A DNA stretch of 64,000 nt. It comes from Caenorhabditis elegans (Eukaryota > Nematoda > Chromadorea > Rhabditida > Rhabditidae). The stretch covers positions 3,286,001-3,350,000 of the forward strand of contig NC_003282.8 in the NCBI RefSeq assembly GCF_000002985.6, in the 5' to 3' direction. Below the pieces are notes generated by a model. That model saw only the letters and a program-made list of their open reading frames with translations. It searched no databases and was not told the origin of the DNA. A program made the position numbers and the translations under genes. Each line of letters begins with the position of its first letter. The first letter of the stretch is position 1. This document shows, piece by piece, positions 43,646 through 55,481 of the stretch.

Positions 43646-44825
43646 CTTCTGAAAATTCGCTCATTTTTATGGGTCTTAGAACGAAAATCCAGACGAAAAA
43701 GTTTACGAATTGCAGTACTCTTTAAAGGCGCACACCTTTTTGCGCTTAACAAACATTTTCGTGTTGAGACCGCAGAAATCGTGAATTTTTGCATTTTTTA
43801 CAATTTTTCACAGTTTTTATGTGAGAACACCATTTTTATTTGAACTATAGGTACTTAATTGAGGAAAATTTCGTGAAAAATATTATTTTTCTCTCCTGGA
43901 GGCGAGAGATATATTTCCAATATCGAATTTCACAAAACCCAGTGCGCTGGGGCGCGCCTGCATTTCTTCACTGCTGATATATCCGGATGCGAGACGGAAA
44001 TTCATATCCCGTCAATTTTGTGGGCGTGGCTTGAAGAGCTATTTTTTTCGGGGAAAGAAAATCATAGTTGGAACATTGATTTTCTGTGTTTTACATATTA
44101 AAGAAAAAAATCGATTTTTTCCCACAACTCTGGTCCCGGCACGAGCAAAACTTTATCAGCTACAGTACCCGCGAATACTGTAGATTTTATTTTTTAAATA
44201 ACTTTTCTTTTCGTAGTTTTGTTATTTTATTACTTCGAACAATTGTTTTTTATCAAAAATCACTGCAAATTCCGAGAAAAATTGCAAAATTGGCAACAAA
44301 AAAATGAAGCTACCGTACTCGCGGTTACTGTAGATGATAAATTTTCGATCGTGTCAAGACCCGAGCTAGCGCAAAATCAACGAATTTAAATAATTTTCGG
44401 CATTTTTTAAAGAAAAAACCAATTTCTTATCTCTTTTTCCAAAAGATTCGGCGATAAAAACTTGGGAAAAAGAATAAAAACCAGGAAAAATGGAAAAAAT
44501 TGATTTTTTCTCCAAAATAAGAAAAGCGAAAATAAAGAAAATTTCTTCGATTATTCGTGATTTAATTGAACATAGGACAGAATTGAAAACCGGTTTTCTA
44601 CTTTTTCAATTCAATTTTTTCTAATTTTTTTGCGTAAAATTTCAATAAATTTTTTGAATAAAAATAAAATTTCATGGAATAAATCTTGATAAATTTGACA
44701 TAGATAAACTGTCAATAAGCAAAAAAAATTATAAAAATTGCCGTAAAATACACTTAAAAACAGAACAAAGAAAGAAGAAGAAGAAATGGAAAATTAATCC
44801 TGCAGGCAGCCTATCGAATCGACAG
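43646..44825. other. intergenic, AT-rich, with repeat fragments
   Basis: One arm of family C (TACTCTTTAAAGGCGCACACC near 43710), a palindrome-like pair CTACAGTACCCGCGAATACTGTAG / CTACCGTACTCGCGGTTACTGTAG at 44160-44335, otherwise low complexity. No exon seen. Confidence 0.55.
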
Positions 44826-46623
44826 CTATGTAAGGTTGAGTTCCTCACTGATACTGTCCAATACCCATTCCATTGTCACCACATCACATTTATACAGATT
44901 CTCGATATTTTTTGATTCTTCAATTGCTTTTGAGTGTTTTGAGAAGATTATGTACAGTTTTTCAGGTGACAGATTCTCGTAGCAACTCAGAATTTCTCCT
45001 CCGCATTGTTGGACAAGCTCGATTAGTTGCTGAAAACGATAGTTTTTTAGGAGGAATTGATTAAAAAAACAATTTTCTGACTAGTTTTCGGTGTTTTCTT
45101 TATAAATTTTCAAAATAAATTGGATTTTTCAGTTTAATTTTTTTAAAAACGTTTTCCTGAAAAACGGCATTCAAAACGTGATAATAAATTTCGAAAGTAG
45201 TCTTTTTCCAGTTTAACTGAAAAAATGTGCTGAAAATTTGAGGAACAACTTTTTAATTTTTCTTTCTGTTAACCTATAAGTTATGTAAAAAAAATTTTTA
45301 GTTTAATTAAAAAACATCAGATTTAAAACAATAATGTAACAATTCAATTCAAAATAAATTTTCTTCTTAAAGATCAGTTTATTTGAAAAAAAAAGAAGTT
45401 TAAACTAAATTGAAATTTAGATTTAATTCAAAAAATATAATGTTTTAATTTTAACTTTTTTTTTGAAAACTTGATAATTTAAAAAATTAAATTATTAATT
45501 CAGTTTTTTACTCATTTTATTTTTTTAATAGTAAATTTAGCGTTTTCAAGATTTTTCAAATTCAAAAAAATCCTAAAAAGCTAAAATTTCAGCGAACTTT
45601 TTTTTTTTCAGAAAAAAAAACACAATTTTTTGGAAAAAAAAATAATTTCGAAAACTTTTTTTAAACGCCACTTTTTATGCACAAACCTTATAATCAAAAT
45701 ACGGATTCATCGTAAGTTTCCTGAGAATCATGAATCGTCGTCCCGCAAATAATTTTCCATGTTCATCGTTTCTCGATCTGAGCCATCCCATTTCGAAGCC
45801 AATTGACGGTGGTATTTTTACAGGAATTGTTGAAGAACATGACGTTATCGTGTAGTCTGCCTGCAAAAAAAAGCATTTTCTTTTTTTTTCATTGTTTCCA
45901 TGGAAATCATGGGAATTCAGCTGCCCATGCCAAAATTTGAGGAAAAATTATTACTTAAAAAAAATTTCAATTTAATTTAGCAAAAAAAATTTGAAAAGAT
46001 TATGAAATTTTAAATTTTTTTTTTAATTAAAAAAAAAATCAAAAATCGTAAACTCTAATAATTTTAATAAAATCAGTTTTTTTTAATTAAAAAACCAAAC
46101 ATTTCCATATTTCCAATTAAATATTTTCAGAAAATTCCAATCCAGTTTTAAAATTAAAAATAATTCAAATGCTCTGAAAATTAAAATGCAAAATTTTGTA
46201 ATAATTCCGAGGAGACCAAAATTTTCAGAAATTTCAAAAAAAAGTTCGCCCATATTTCAGATTATTCTCTATCATTATAAGCGAAACTCCACTGTTTCTA
46301 CTACACCTAAAGCTGAACTTAACAATTCCGCTTCCCAAAAATGCTCTAATTCCCCCGTGCTCACCCCATATTTCCAACATTTTCCATATTTTTTCCCTGC
46401 TCATCCCATATTAAAACCTTTCAATTTCATTTTAAATCTGATCGTTTTTCGAATTATGCACAATCTCAAAAAACACCCAAAATAAATACGGAAATTAAAA
46501 TGAAACACAAAAATTTAAATAATTTAAATATTACCTCAGACAGTAAAAGACCCGTTGTTATACAATCTACAAGCCATTGACGTCCTACAATAACGCATTT
46601 TCGAGCAATTTCATAGAGATATG
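44826..46623 (-). CDS. 3' part of a tandem-BRCT-domain protein
   Basis: Three exons on the minus strand: 46623-46535, 45860-45687 and 45029-44826, phases consistent, 155 codons to the stop. The first ends BRCT repeat 1 (ARKCVIVGRQWLVDCI, with the conserved Trp). The second starts repeat 2 (GKLFAGRRFMILRK). The third completes it (VQQCGGEILS, then DVVTMEWVLDSI). Paired BRCT repeats bind phosphopeptides in DNA-damage and cell-cycle proteins (family knowledge). The introns are long and almost pure A/T. I find no exon for the start of repeat 1 or for an N-terminus in 46624-48138, so the gene is either truncated or has distant 5' exons. Confidence 0.65.
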
Positions 46624-46827
46624 CTGTGGATTTTTAAGAAATTGAACGGCCTTCTGAAAATTAGTTAAAAATTATTTTGAACTAAAAATCGGTTTTAAAT
46701 AGGTTCTTCTCGATGAAAAAAATCCAACCTATTTTAAAATGTCGCGCGGAAAATCGAAAAACGAGAATTTTGTTTTTTTCGAATTTCCGATATTTTGAAC
46801 ACACTTAGACTTCACGCGCGCACCTCT

Positions 46828-46900
46828 CGCCCTTTTGGTGCAGTGGTTAAGCGCACGGTCTTCAGATACAGTCATTGCTGGTTCAAATCTGGATAGTTTC
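46828..46900 (+). pseudogene. tRNA-like sequence (degenerate)
   Basis: TGGTGCAGTGGTTAAGCGC fits an A box, and GGTTCAAATCT, 44 bases later, fits a B box. The T stem does not pair properly and I cannot fold a full acceptor stem, so it is a tRNA pseudogene or the head of a tRNA-derived element, not a working tRNA. Confidence 0.35.
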
Positions 46901-47279
46901 GGTTTTCTTTTACATCGGTAAGTGTCCTGATATAAGCTTTCAATGTGTTTTTTGGATCACGAAATTCTCGTGAGAGCTCTTGTCAGCATAAGCGCAGGTC
47001 AGCATAAGCATATTCAAAACGTCAGCATAAGAATATTTCAAAGGTTTCACCATAGGATAGTTGGCAATGAGATTTTGCAATAAAATGTGTATAACTGAAA
47101 TGTTGTTGGCAATAGTGTCAAAAACATTTGGTTTTTTTAGGTTTCAATGTTTTTTTTTCGATTTATGAAAAAAAATCCAAAGGGTACCCCTTACAAAAAT
47201 TTTCTAAATTTTGTTTTGAAAACTTTTCAAAATTTGATCAGATGTTATAGAAAAATGCAATGTTTGTTGTTTATCTAGT

Positions 47280-47760
47280 TTAGATGTTCTGAACGCGAAT
47301 TCAGACTAAAACCTGAGGTATAGTAGAACCTCAAAATTCAAAAAACGCACTCACTTCGGATGCTGATATCTCAGTGTAATAATTTCTTATGACAAAGTGA
47401 TCAACTACAAAGTTGTTTATCTTAATATAAAGTACAATTTTGCAGTTAATCGTTTTTTATCAAAAAATTGGTTGGATGAGATATGAACAGAAAAAGAAGA
47501 AGAAAATACAATCATGAAGGTGCCGAACTTTACACAACTTTATCTCGACCAGCAATTTTTTTGATGAAAAACAATCAACTACAAAGTTGTACTTTAGATT
47601 AAGATAAACAACTTTGTAGTTGATCACTTTGTCATAAAAAAATTTCCCACGGAGATATCAGCATCCGAAGTGACTGCGTTTTTTGAGCTTAGGGATTCTA
47701 CTATACCTCAGGTTTTCGTCTGCAATAGTGTGCAGAACATCCAAACTAGACAAAACCACA
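47280..47760. repeat. inverted repeat (AACTACAAAGTTGT arms)
   Basis: Arms of about 200 bases: CCTGAGGTATAGTAGAA, TCGGATGCTGATATCTC and GTGATCAACTACAAAGTTG on the left, and their complements on the right, with a short spacer near 47530. A foldback MITE. Confidence 0.85.
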
Positions 47761-47811
47761 AACATTGCATTTTTCTATAATCTCTGATCAAAAATATTCA
47801 ATCAATTCTCA

Positions 47812-47995
47812 CCGATGTCCCCTTTGAACAGGTATCCCATTGGAACCTGTGTATGTTTGTACAGATGCCCCCTCTGAACGGATGCCCCATTTGAACGGAT
47901 GCCCCCTACGAACAAATGCCCCCTTTGACCTAATGTCCCCTTTGACCTAGTGCCCCCTTAGAACGCGATGCCCCCTCTCTCGATGCCCCCTGGGA
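47812..47995. repeat. tandem GATGCCCCCTTTGAAC repeats
   Basis: About ten degenerate units of 16-20 bases. Ends 140 bases before the Hikeshi stop codon on the opposite strand. Confidence 0.8.
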
Positions 47996-48138
47996 GCATA
48001 GGCCGTTTGAGGCAAACATTTTATAATTTTATAGCAATAAAAAAATTTGAGATTCCTTTATTGATTGGTTGTAACAAAAAAAATCACAAAAAAGTACAAA
48101 AAATCGCAATTTTTATCTCATTATTCGAGTTTCTCGGC

Positions 48139-50854
48139 TCAAGAATTATTGAGAGATCTCCAAAAGTAGGGATTTGCCTGGAATCGCCGTGAAAATGAGT
48201 TGTACCACGATTGGAACGCCGACACCGGGATGTATTCGAGAGAACCTGGAAAAATGGGGAAATTGGTTTAAAATTAAGGAAAAATAGCTGAATTTTGACG
48301 GAAATCGGCTAAAAAATGGTTGAAATTTGGCAGAAATTCTGCTAAATAGTTCAGAAAAATAGTGAAAATATCTCTTGGAGATTGCTGGTATTTTTAGAAA
48401 AAATGTACAAATTTAGCTGAGAATCGACCGAATTTTCTATAGATTTACAGCCAAATTTCAGCTATTTTCTGCTTAGTCTGACTGTTTTCAAGAGAAATTT
48501 CTCTATTTTTGACATTTTTGCAGCAAAACTTCAAATTTTGGAATAAAAGTTAACAAAAAAGGTCAAATTCTGTAGGTGGCCTAGAAAATCTTAGGCCATC
48601 CGGAGAATTTTCGTGATTTTTAGAGAAAAATTAATATAATTTGGCTAAAATGGTAGAAAATTTGAGAAAACTGGATGCATGTTGGCGGAAAACTCACTGA
48701 AATTTCCCGAAAAATGCACAAATTTGGCGGAAAATTTTTAGAAAAATAGTGGATTTTCAGCCAAATTTCAGACAAAATTTGGAGGAAAATTCGACGAAAT
48801 TGCTTCGAATAAATCACTGAAAATAGAACAAAAAATTGCAGAATTTATGGCAAAAAATTTTCTAGAAATTCTGAGAAAAATTTCCAAAATTGGCTGAAAT
48901 ATCTGGAAAAACCTTCAACTTTTTAGCTTTTTCTCGGTTTTTATGCAGAAAATCCTCCAAAAATTCGAAAAACCGGTAATTTCAATGATTTTCAGCGAAA
49001 TTTTTAGTTTTTTCTATTGAAAAATCTTCCAAAAATCCAAAAAAAAAGCTGCTTACCACCAGAGGGATTAGGAAGACGAACTGAGAAGGATTCGGTGTGG
49101 TTGATAAGATTTCTTATCATTTTTTCCGCGAATTCCACCAGTGTCGACTGCAATGATTTTTTACTTTTTTACCGAAAGAGGATGATCCAATAATTGTTGG
49201 ATTTTTTACGATTTTTCTAGGGGAACTTGATTTTTTTTAGATAAAAATTCGCTTTCAGGATTTTTCCGAAAAATTCGAATCAAAAGAGGTTTTTTACCAA
49301 TTTTCTTGATTTTGTTAAGGGAAAATTGATTTCTTTTTAAAAAAAAACTTTCATAAAAAATTAAATTTTTAAGAGTTATTTTTTACTTTTTTCGGAGTTT
49401 TTTGGCGAAAAAAAAACCGACTTTCAATTAAAAAATGTTATTTGATTTTTTAAAATAAAAATTCCAGCATTCTCGATTTTTTTTTCAGAAAAAATGAGGT
49501 TTTTTGCTTCTTTTTTTTTGAGTATTTTGGGTTTTTCACGAAAAACACAGTTTTTACCGAAAAATTTCATTTTTTTTGTTGCGAAATTATTGAATTTTTA
49601 CTATTTTTCCAGAGATTGGAAGTTTTTGGTTTTTTTTTTTCAAAAAAATCAGTTTTGGTGGGAATTTGAATTTTGTTTTCCAATTTTCTTGATTTTTCTA
49701 CGAAAAAGGATTTTATCAAAATTTTCATGAATAATTCTTTTTTTTTTTGATAAAATTTGGGAAATTTCAGTTTTTTAACAAATTTGTGTTAAAAAACCAA
49801 ATTGGGTAGTATTTTACCGTTTTTTTAAATTTTTTAGAAAAATTTAATTTTTAAAACGATTTTCAAGTTTTTCGAATAATTTCAGAGCGAAAGTTAGTTC
49901 AAATTCGTATTTTTTTTGATTTTTCATTGAAAAAGTAGGCAAAAATCGCATTTTTCCAGCTTTTCAGGCCATTTTCCATGATTTTTCAGGGTTTTAAGTA
50001 TTTTTTTCAAGATTTTTCACCTGCTGGCTAGCCTGTGTCCCATCAGCTGCCTGCCGTCCAGTGATATCAGATAAACTTTCAGCATTAATTCCAATTTGAG
50101 CTGATCCACTGGAATATAGTTGCATTTGATTGTCAAATTGGGAAAACGAGTGAGAAGCGTCGGATTTGTGGAGCTGAAAAATGGAAAAATTGTGATTTTC
50201 AGCCGAAAAATTTGGATCTCTAAGGCTGAAATTCAGATTTTCTGTGAAATTTTAATGTTGTTAGCTCGAAAACTAAATTTTTCTGGAAAATTATGACAAT
50301 TTGGAGCTAAAAACTGGATTTTTAAGGGAAAAAAAAGATCAATTTTTGAGAATTTGAAACTTAAAACTGGGTTTTGTTGAGATTTTTCTTCAAAAATTAA
50401 GCTATGTGAAAAACCAGTTGAGATTCTTTTTTTTGGTGAAAAATGCGAAATTGAGAGTATTTCTAAGTTTTTAAATAAAAAAAATCGACAGAGAAACATC
50501 GAAATTTCGGTGGTTTTCTTTCATTTTTCCATCAAAAATGCACACCTGAGCAACTTTATAAATCGCGCTGGGCTTCTCGTTGCAAATAAATCCCAAATAA
50601 TGCCAATTTCCGCCGTCTTGGGTGGGCCATCTGATGTAAACTGAAATAAATTGGGTTTTTTTGGGCGGAAAATTCTGAAAATGATCACCAGAGCCACCAA
50701 TTCCGTCCGGAAACGGTTGAGCTCCGGTAAGGAAGACCACCACGTGGTTTATCGCGTCAGCGTTTACAATTTCGCAGGTGAACTCCGTATCGGAGACCGG
50801 CACCACTTCGATCGGCGTCCTCCCTGAGACAATGACTCCAAAAATTCCAGACAT
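48139..50854 (-). CDS. Hikeshi (OPI10/C11orf73) homologue, Hsp70 nuclear import carrier
   Basis: Five exons on the minus strand (50854-50689, 50640-50546, 50173-50021, 49147-49057, 48245-48139), phases consistent, 203 residues against 197 in human. Matches the family along its length: GVIVSGR at the start, INHVVVFLTGAQPFPDGIGG, WHYLGFICNEKPSAIYKV, SAQIGINAESL, and the C-terminal FQSWYNSFSRRF then NPYFWRSL. Hikeshi carries heat-shock Hsp70 into the nucleus. Introns 2-4 are long and very A/T-rich. A TTTTCAG sits 14 bases before the ATG (50869), and the poly(A) signal of hrpa-1 lies about 75 bases further upstream, so it is probably the downstream gene of an operon. Confidence 0.9.
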
Positions 50855-50868
50855 TTTTAGTTTTTACT

Positions 50869-50875
50869 CTGAAAA
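50869..50875 (-). promoter_or_regulatory. probable trans-splice acceptor of Hikeshi
   Basis: Minus-strand TTTTCAG 14 bases before the ATG. With the hrpa-1 AATAAA at 50946-50941 (minus), the spacing fits an SL2-type operon junction. Confidence 0.5.
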
Positions 50876-51232
50876 TATATCAATTTCTCAGCTCGCTGTC
50901 GTCCAGATCCAGATAAACATTTTTGTAAAGTTGAGACTTTTTTATTATTTTGGTTAAAAACAGCTTGAAAATTAAGCCAATTTGGTGTCAAACTCTGCAT
51001 TCATTCTCTAGTTGAATGGATGTCAACTGTGCGAATTTAGAAATAAATTATATAAAAAAGACAGGGTAAAAAATTGAATAATAAACGAAACTTTCTGGAG
51101 AAAGGCAACAAGAAAAAGTACAGAAGATTTTGATGAGATAGCAGAGCAAAAATGGTTGAGAAGATCGATACAGAGGAGAGAGCACGGGAAGCTCAGACAC
51201 GTTGGACACTTAGAGGGGCTTAAGGAATTAAT

Positions 51233-52405
51233 TTAATAGTTTCTGTTTCCTCCTTGAGCATGAGCCCACTGCTGAGCACCGGATTGACCTCCCCAGCCGC
51301 CTTGCTGCTGGCCTTGGCCTCCCCAGCCACCGCCGCCGCCTCCTTGTTGAGGACCTCCCCAGCCTCCTTGCTGCTGTTGCTGTGGTCCTCCCCATCCGCC
51401 TTGACCGCCGCCGCCTTGCTGTCCCCAGCCACCACCTCCTTGCTGCTGTTGTGGGCCTCCCCATCCGCCTTGACCGCCGCCTCCTTGCTGTCCCCAGCCA
51501 CCGCCGTAATCTGAAAGTTAATAATATTAGAATCGAGAATTCACAAGCCAGAATCCAACTACCTCCGCCATATCCTCCTTGGCCGCCACCTCCTGGTCCA
51601 CCATATGCTCCTGGACCGCCGCGTTGAGCTGGTCCTCCCCAGCCGCCGCCGCCACCACCACCGCCATTGTAACCGCCACGCTGTCCATCGCGAGATCTTC
51701 CGCCACGGGTTTCACGATCGCGGTTCATCTGAGCCTTGCTCATCTCGTCCTTGGAGAGTCCTTTGCGCACGTCACATCTGTGTCCGTTGACCATATGGGA
51801 TTTTTGAAGAACGCATTGATCCACAGAGTCATGATCATCGAAGGTGACGAATCCGAAGCCTCTTGGCTTTTGGGTGGCTTTGTCGAGAATAATCTCGGAT
51901 TTGGTGACGGTTCCATACTTTGTGAAATACTCGGTGAGCATGTCCTCGGTGTGATCCTCACGAACTCCGCTGACGTACAGGCGTTTGGTGGAGACATTCG
52001 ACTCGGAGCGGTTCTTATCATCACGTGGCACGGCACGCTTCGGGTCCACGGTCTTTCCGTCGATGATGTGCGGGCGTTGTTTCATGGCAGCATCGACTTC
52101 AGTTTTGCCAGAGAAGGTGACAAATCCGAATCCGCGGGATCTCTTGGTAGTTGGATCTCTCATGACGATGATATCAGTGATTTCTCCGAATTGTGAGTAG
52201 AACTCTCGCATCAGGTCATCGGTGGTGTTTGACGTGAGTCCTCCAACGAAAATCTTTCGAAGGTTCTCTGGCTCGAGCGAGGCATCTCCGCTTCCATTCT
52301 GAAAATAAAATCGATAATTAAATGATCGGGACCCAAATCAGGTGGCCTACACCCTAAAAGCAAGTGAACAAACGTAACCTCAGCCTTGATTTCCACGTCC
52401 GTCAT
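51233..52405 (-). CDS. hrpa-1: hnRNP A1 homologue, RNA-binding protein
   Basis: Three exons on the minus strand (52405-52379, 52298-51563, 51510-51233), 346 residues, the known length of C. elegans HRPA-1/HRP-1. Two RRMs: residues about 24-101 (RNP2 IFVGGL, RNP1 RGFGFVTF) and about 115-193 (LYVSGV, RGFGFVTF). The C-terminus is Gly-rich, with an RG box (RETRGGRSRDGQRGG) and a prion-like GGW/GPQQQQ repeat, ending GGNRNY like an M9-type import signal region. It binds RNA in splicing, telomere and stress-granule contexts. Exon 3 carries about 30-base repeats. AATAAA at 50946 (minus) lies about 290 bases after the stop and close to the next gene. Confidence 0.97.
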
Positions 52406-53791
52406 GATCTAGTTCTTAGTAGTCGATCGGATTGTGCTAACAAGTAGTTCTTAGCTTATGAAGTAGGAAATAGACAGGCTAGTTTCACGGTGTAACTACC
52501 TATCGAACGCTATTACTCACAAAGAGTGACAGAGGTGTTGATCACTGAAATAGGTACAAGTTAGAGTAAAGATAAATCTAAAAATAGATTATTAAGTTAA
52601 ATATAGACGCCATGCACGAGTAGACTATTCGTGGAAAATAACAAATCGATAAATATCTGAGAAATAAGACTATTTTAGCGAGTTTTATTCGTATTTAATC
52701 AAAGATTACGGATAAATTCGAGCTAAAACTACACAACAATTAGATTATCTGAATTAAAATGAAGAATTACGCGAAAACAGTGCGCGGAAAACCTGTAAAA
52801 CATACCTTTTTGTGACGAAAACCGAGAGAGAATGCTCTCGAAAACCACAGAGAAAAGGGTTACACGCGACGCGCCGCATTCCTAACCGCGTCGCGTCGCG
52901 TCTGTTCGCGGCGAGACCCGAGTCGATAAATGTGTGTGCCTTTAAGAAAAAAAGGAGGGAAACTTTATTTTTTGAATTTAGTTAAATTTTTACAAATTAA
53001 AAAAATAACTTTTAAAAAGTATTTTCAATACCAAATTCCAATTTTGGAATTTTTGTTTAAAAAACGTTAAAATTCTTCTACAAATTTTAAGAAAAATATT
53101 TCTACAAATTTTTATGAAAATCAACTAGTTTATAATGGCTTTTCGGATTTTTCACAAGGAAGATGAACATTTTGATTTCTTTGACATTTTTTCACGAAAA
53201 AAACGTTCAAATAATCTTTGAATCCTTTATTTTTCTCGAAATTCTCACGATTTCTTATGAAAAATAATGTTTTAATTTATAATTAATGTGGTACTGTAGG
53301 GATACTGTTGGTTTACTGTAGTTTAGGAAAAATGTAGTTCTTAGCTGTTGAAGAGATATATTGGGCTGGGAGTTGGGCGAGGAAAAATAATGTCAAGGTA
53401 CATACAGTAGTGGGATAATGCAGGATTACGGTAGGACTACTGTAATTTGGAAATTTTTTATACCATGTGATTTTTCTGAAACAGAAGCATCCCAGCGCTG
53501 CGCAGAAAAAAGAGATATTCATACCTGTTTTAGGTTTATAAAAATATTATACTGGTAAGACTAGGGCTGTCATATTTGGCGTCCGGTCGTCCGGTTTTGA
53601 CAGGTTATCAATAGACTTTAATAATTTTCCAAAATTTTCAAACATCTAAAACCAGACGCACAAGGTTCTGACGCCGGACGTCCGATATGCCAGCCGTAGG
53701 TAAGACTGGTTAAATATGAAACAACGATTTACTTAAGTAACAGAAAAAGGTTTGATAGACATGTAAACGTATTAGAGCAACCATTGAAACT
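52406..53791. other. hrpa-1 promoter region and AT-rich spacer
   Basis: 52406-52560 is the probable 5' leader. 52850-52925 is GC-rich with GCGTCGCGTCGCGTC and is a candidate promoter island. 53140-53790 is low complexity, including GTACTGTAG words and a CCGGTCGTCCGGTTTTG piece near 53585. No exon recognised. Confidence 0.5.
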
Positions 53792-54729
53792 TCACCATCC
53801 ATCTTGCCTTTGACGTATACGCTCGTGGATTGGCCGTTCGTCTCTACGACGTGGTGGATTAGCTCCCTTGTGCTTGTGGATTTCAAGCTTGTTTTTTGTT
53901 ATATTGATCACAAAACTGGAATCAGTTCCCACCGGTCTGAACTCTCTTCCTCTATAAATTAATAGGTGATTCGGCGTAAAGACGTTCTCAATGGCTTCTT
54001 TTTCAAGTAGTTGAACATCGATAGTTGCTGACTCGAAGCTGGGCGATCTGAGGAGAATCTGGAATATAGAATACATTACAAAACGCTACTTTAACTACCA
54101 ACTCACATCTCTTATCTGAACAGCATCATCGATTGATAGAGTCTGAAGACCGATGGAGAACTGGTCAAAGTGGAAAAATCTTTGAATAGGAATGTTCATT
54201 CTACCACCAATGCACAGAAAATGTTTCGCTTGCTTCCACTGCTCGAGATTTGCAATTTCTTCACTCATCTCCTGGCTAGCTGAGCAATAACAAGAATACA
54301 TGCGGATTTTCTCGAGATAACCTGGGCGAAAGTACTTCACCATCGAAATATTGTCCACAAAGTCGATTCCAGTCACTTCAAGCACCTTCGCATGTGGTAA
54401 GTTCATAGCCTTGAAGCAGTCATCCACAGATTGCATATTCTCTTTCCCAGATAACCCAACCAGTCCATATGTGTTATCAAAACTGAACTTTCTTAGTCTA
54501 AGTTTCGGCATGCCCATCACGTCGGATAGCTCACCGAAGGCTGCCCTCATCAGCCTGTTACTACCAGTGACTTCTTGCCAGGCAGCCAGGTTTTCTAGAT
54601 TCAATTCTCTATATCCGGTAAAAACTACACTACGGACTGGCAGAACTGAGTAAATGAATTTTCTCAATGCCTGGATCCATCAAATCGATGGTTTGGCGAA
54701 AGAGTGGTGACACATGGCGAGCGACTATG
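53792..54729 (-). CDS. FTH-domain (DUF38) F-box-family protein, apparently frame-broken
   Basis: Minus strand. The last exon 54058-53792 and the large exon ending at 54107 join in phase (QIRD|ILLRSPSF). They encode the C-terminal FTH domain common to the large worm fbxa family: NLENLAAWQ, LEVTGIDFVDNISMVKYF, IANLEQWKQAKHF and FFHFDQFSIGLQTLS. Upstream, from 54729, another frame reads HVSPLFRQTIDLMDPGIEKIH, which is what should precede the domain, but it hits TAG near 54620 while the downstream frame is open. The two differ by one base, so an indel is likely. A short ATG exon (54897) and a 50-base exon (54780-54830) further up do not join in frame. In worms these proteins are thought to be ubiquitin-ligase adaptors. 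The F-box itself is not visible. Confidence 0.6.
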
Positions 54730-55481
54730 CTGAAATTGTAAATTTAGAATGCCATAGATTTTTTTTTGTTAGGCACATACAACTGACAATCTCTTGAACA
54801 ACACTATATGAATACGACTTTTCTGGTTTTGGTCTGAAAAGAAATTCAGGTATAATTAAAAATGATTTGTGGTTAAACTTACAATTGTAGCATCCATTCT
54901 TGCTGGAAATTTGAGGGAGTCAATGAGAAATGAAAGATCTGATTCAAATACATGTGTTAATACAATATAGGATCGATTTATTAGCTACCTTGTTGGTCTT
55001 CTCACAAAACCGATCAATATCATGCTCCAGGCCTGACAATTGCCCCTTTCACACGGAAGGGCAGTTTCCCAGCCCTCGAAACGAGAAGATCTAGCCCAGG
55101 TCCCTGATATTTGCATTTTTGAACCTCTGGTACCATTTCTGAGGTTTTACATTTTGAGGCCGTGATGCATCTAGAAGGAGTTAGAAGTAGAAGGAAACCT
55201 TGAGAAACAGTTTCATGCTTTGAAGAGTCCTAAAAATTGCTTTAAAATTTGAAAACTTTTGCACCAAAGCTTGTCTCCTTATCATCCAGGTTATGCTTGA
55301 TGTTTGGTGGACACTGATGCACCACAATTGCCGAGCCGTGCAGAACACCTCTCCAACCAAAACACCACTTCCCACGGTTCATACTCCTGTTCTCATGTTT
55401 AATAGAACTCCAGCATCACCAGGAACCAATTCTATTCTATAAAAGCCGAGTTACAGCTATTTTTCTGGCATAAATTCCAAC
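54730..55481. other. divergent intergenic region
   Basis: Contains possible 5' exons of the F-box-type gene (54780-54960). 55000-55430 is unique sequence without a convincing frame. The TATA box of the next gene is at 55438. Confidence 0.5.
55438..55444 (+). promoter_or_regulatory. TATA box
   Basis: TATAAAA in CTATAAAAGCCGAG, 44 bases before the ATG at 55482. Confidence 0.65.

Larger units (their letters stand above)
46624..48138. other. intergenic: tRNA-like piece, CAGCATAAG words, palindrome, GATGCCCC array
   Basis: Holds the tRNA-like sequence (46828-46900), CAGCATAAG repeats (46983-47050), a palindrome (47280-47760) and GATGCCCCCTTTGAAC repeats (47812-47995). No coding exon found. Confidence 0.6.

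Noticed and set aside
51254-52196. Forward-strand frames opposite hrpa-1
   Set aside because: Antisense shadows of the Gly-rich and RRM coding sequence.
55181-55375. 64-codon reverse frame beside the small secreted gene
   Set aside because: No signal peptide or domain, atypical composition, no splice context.
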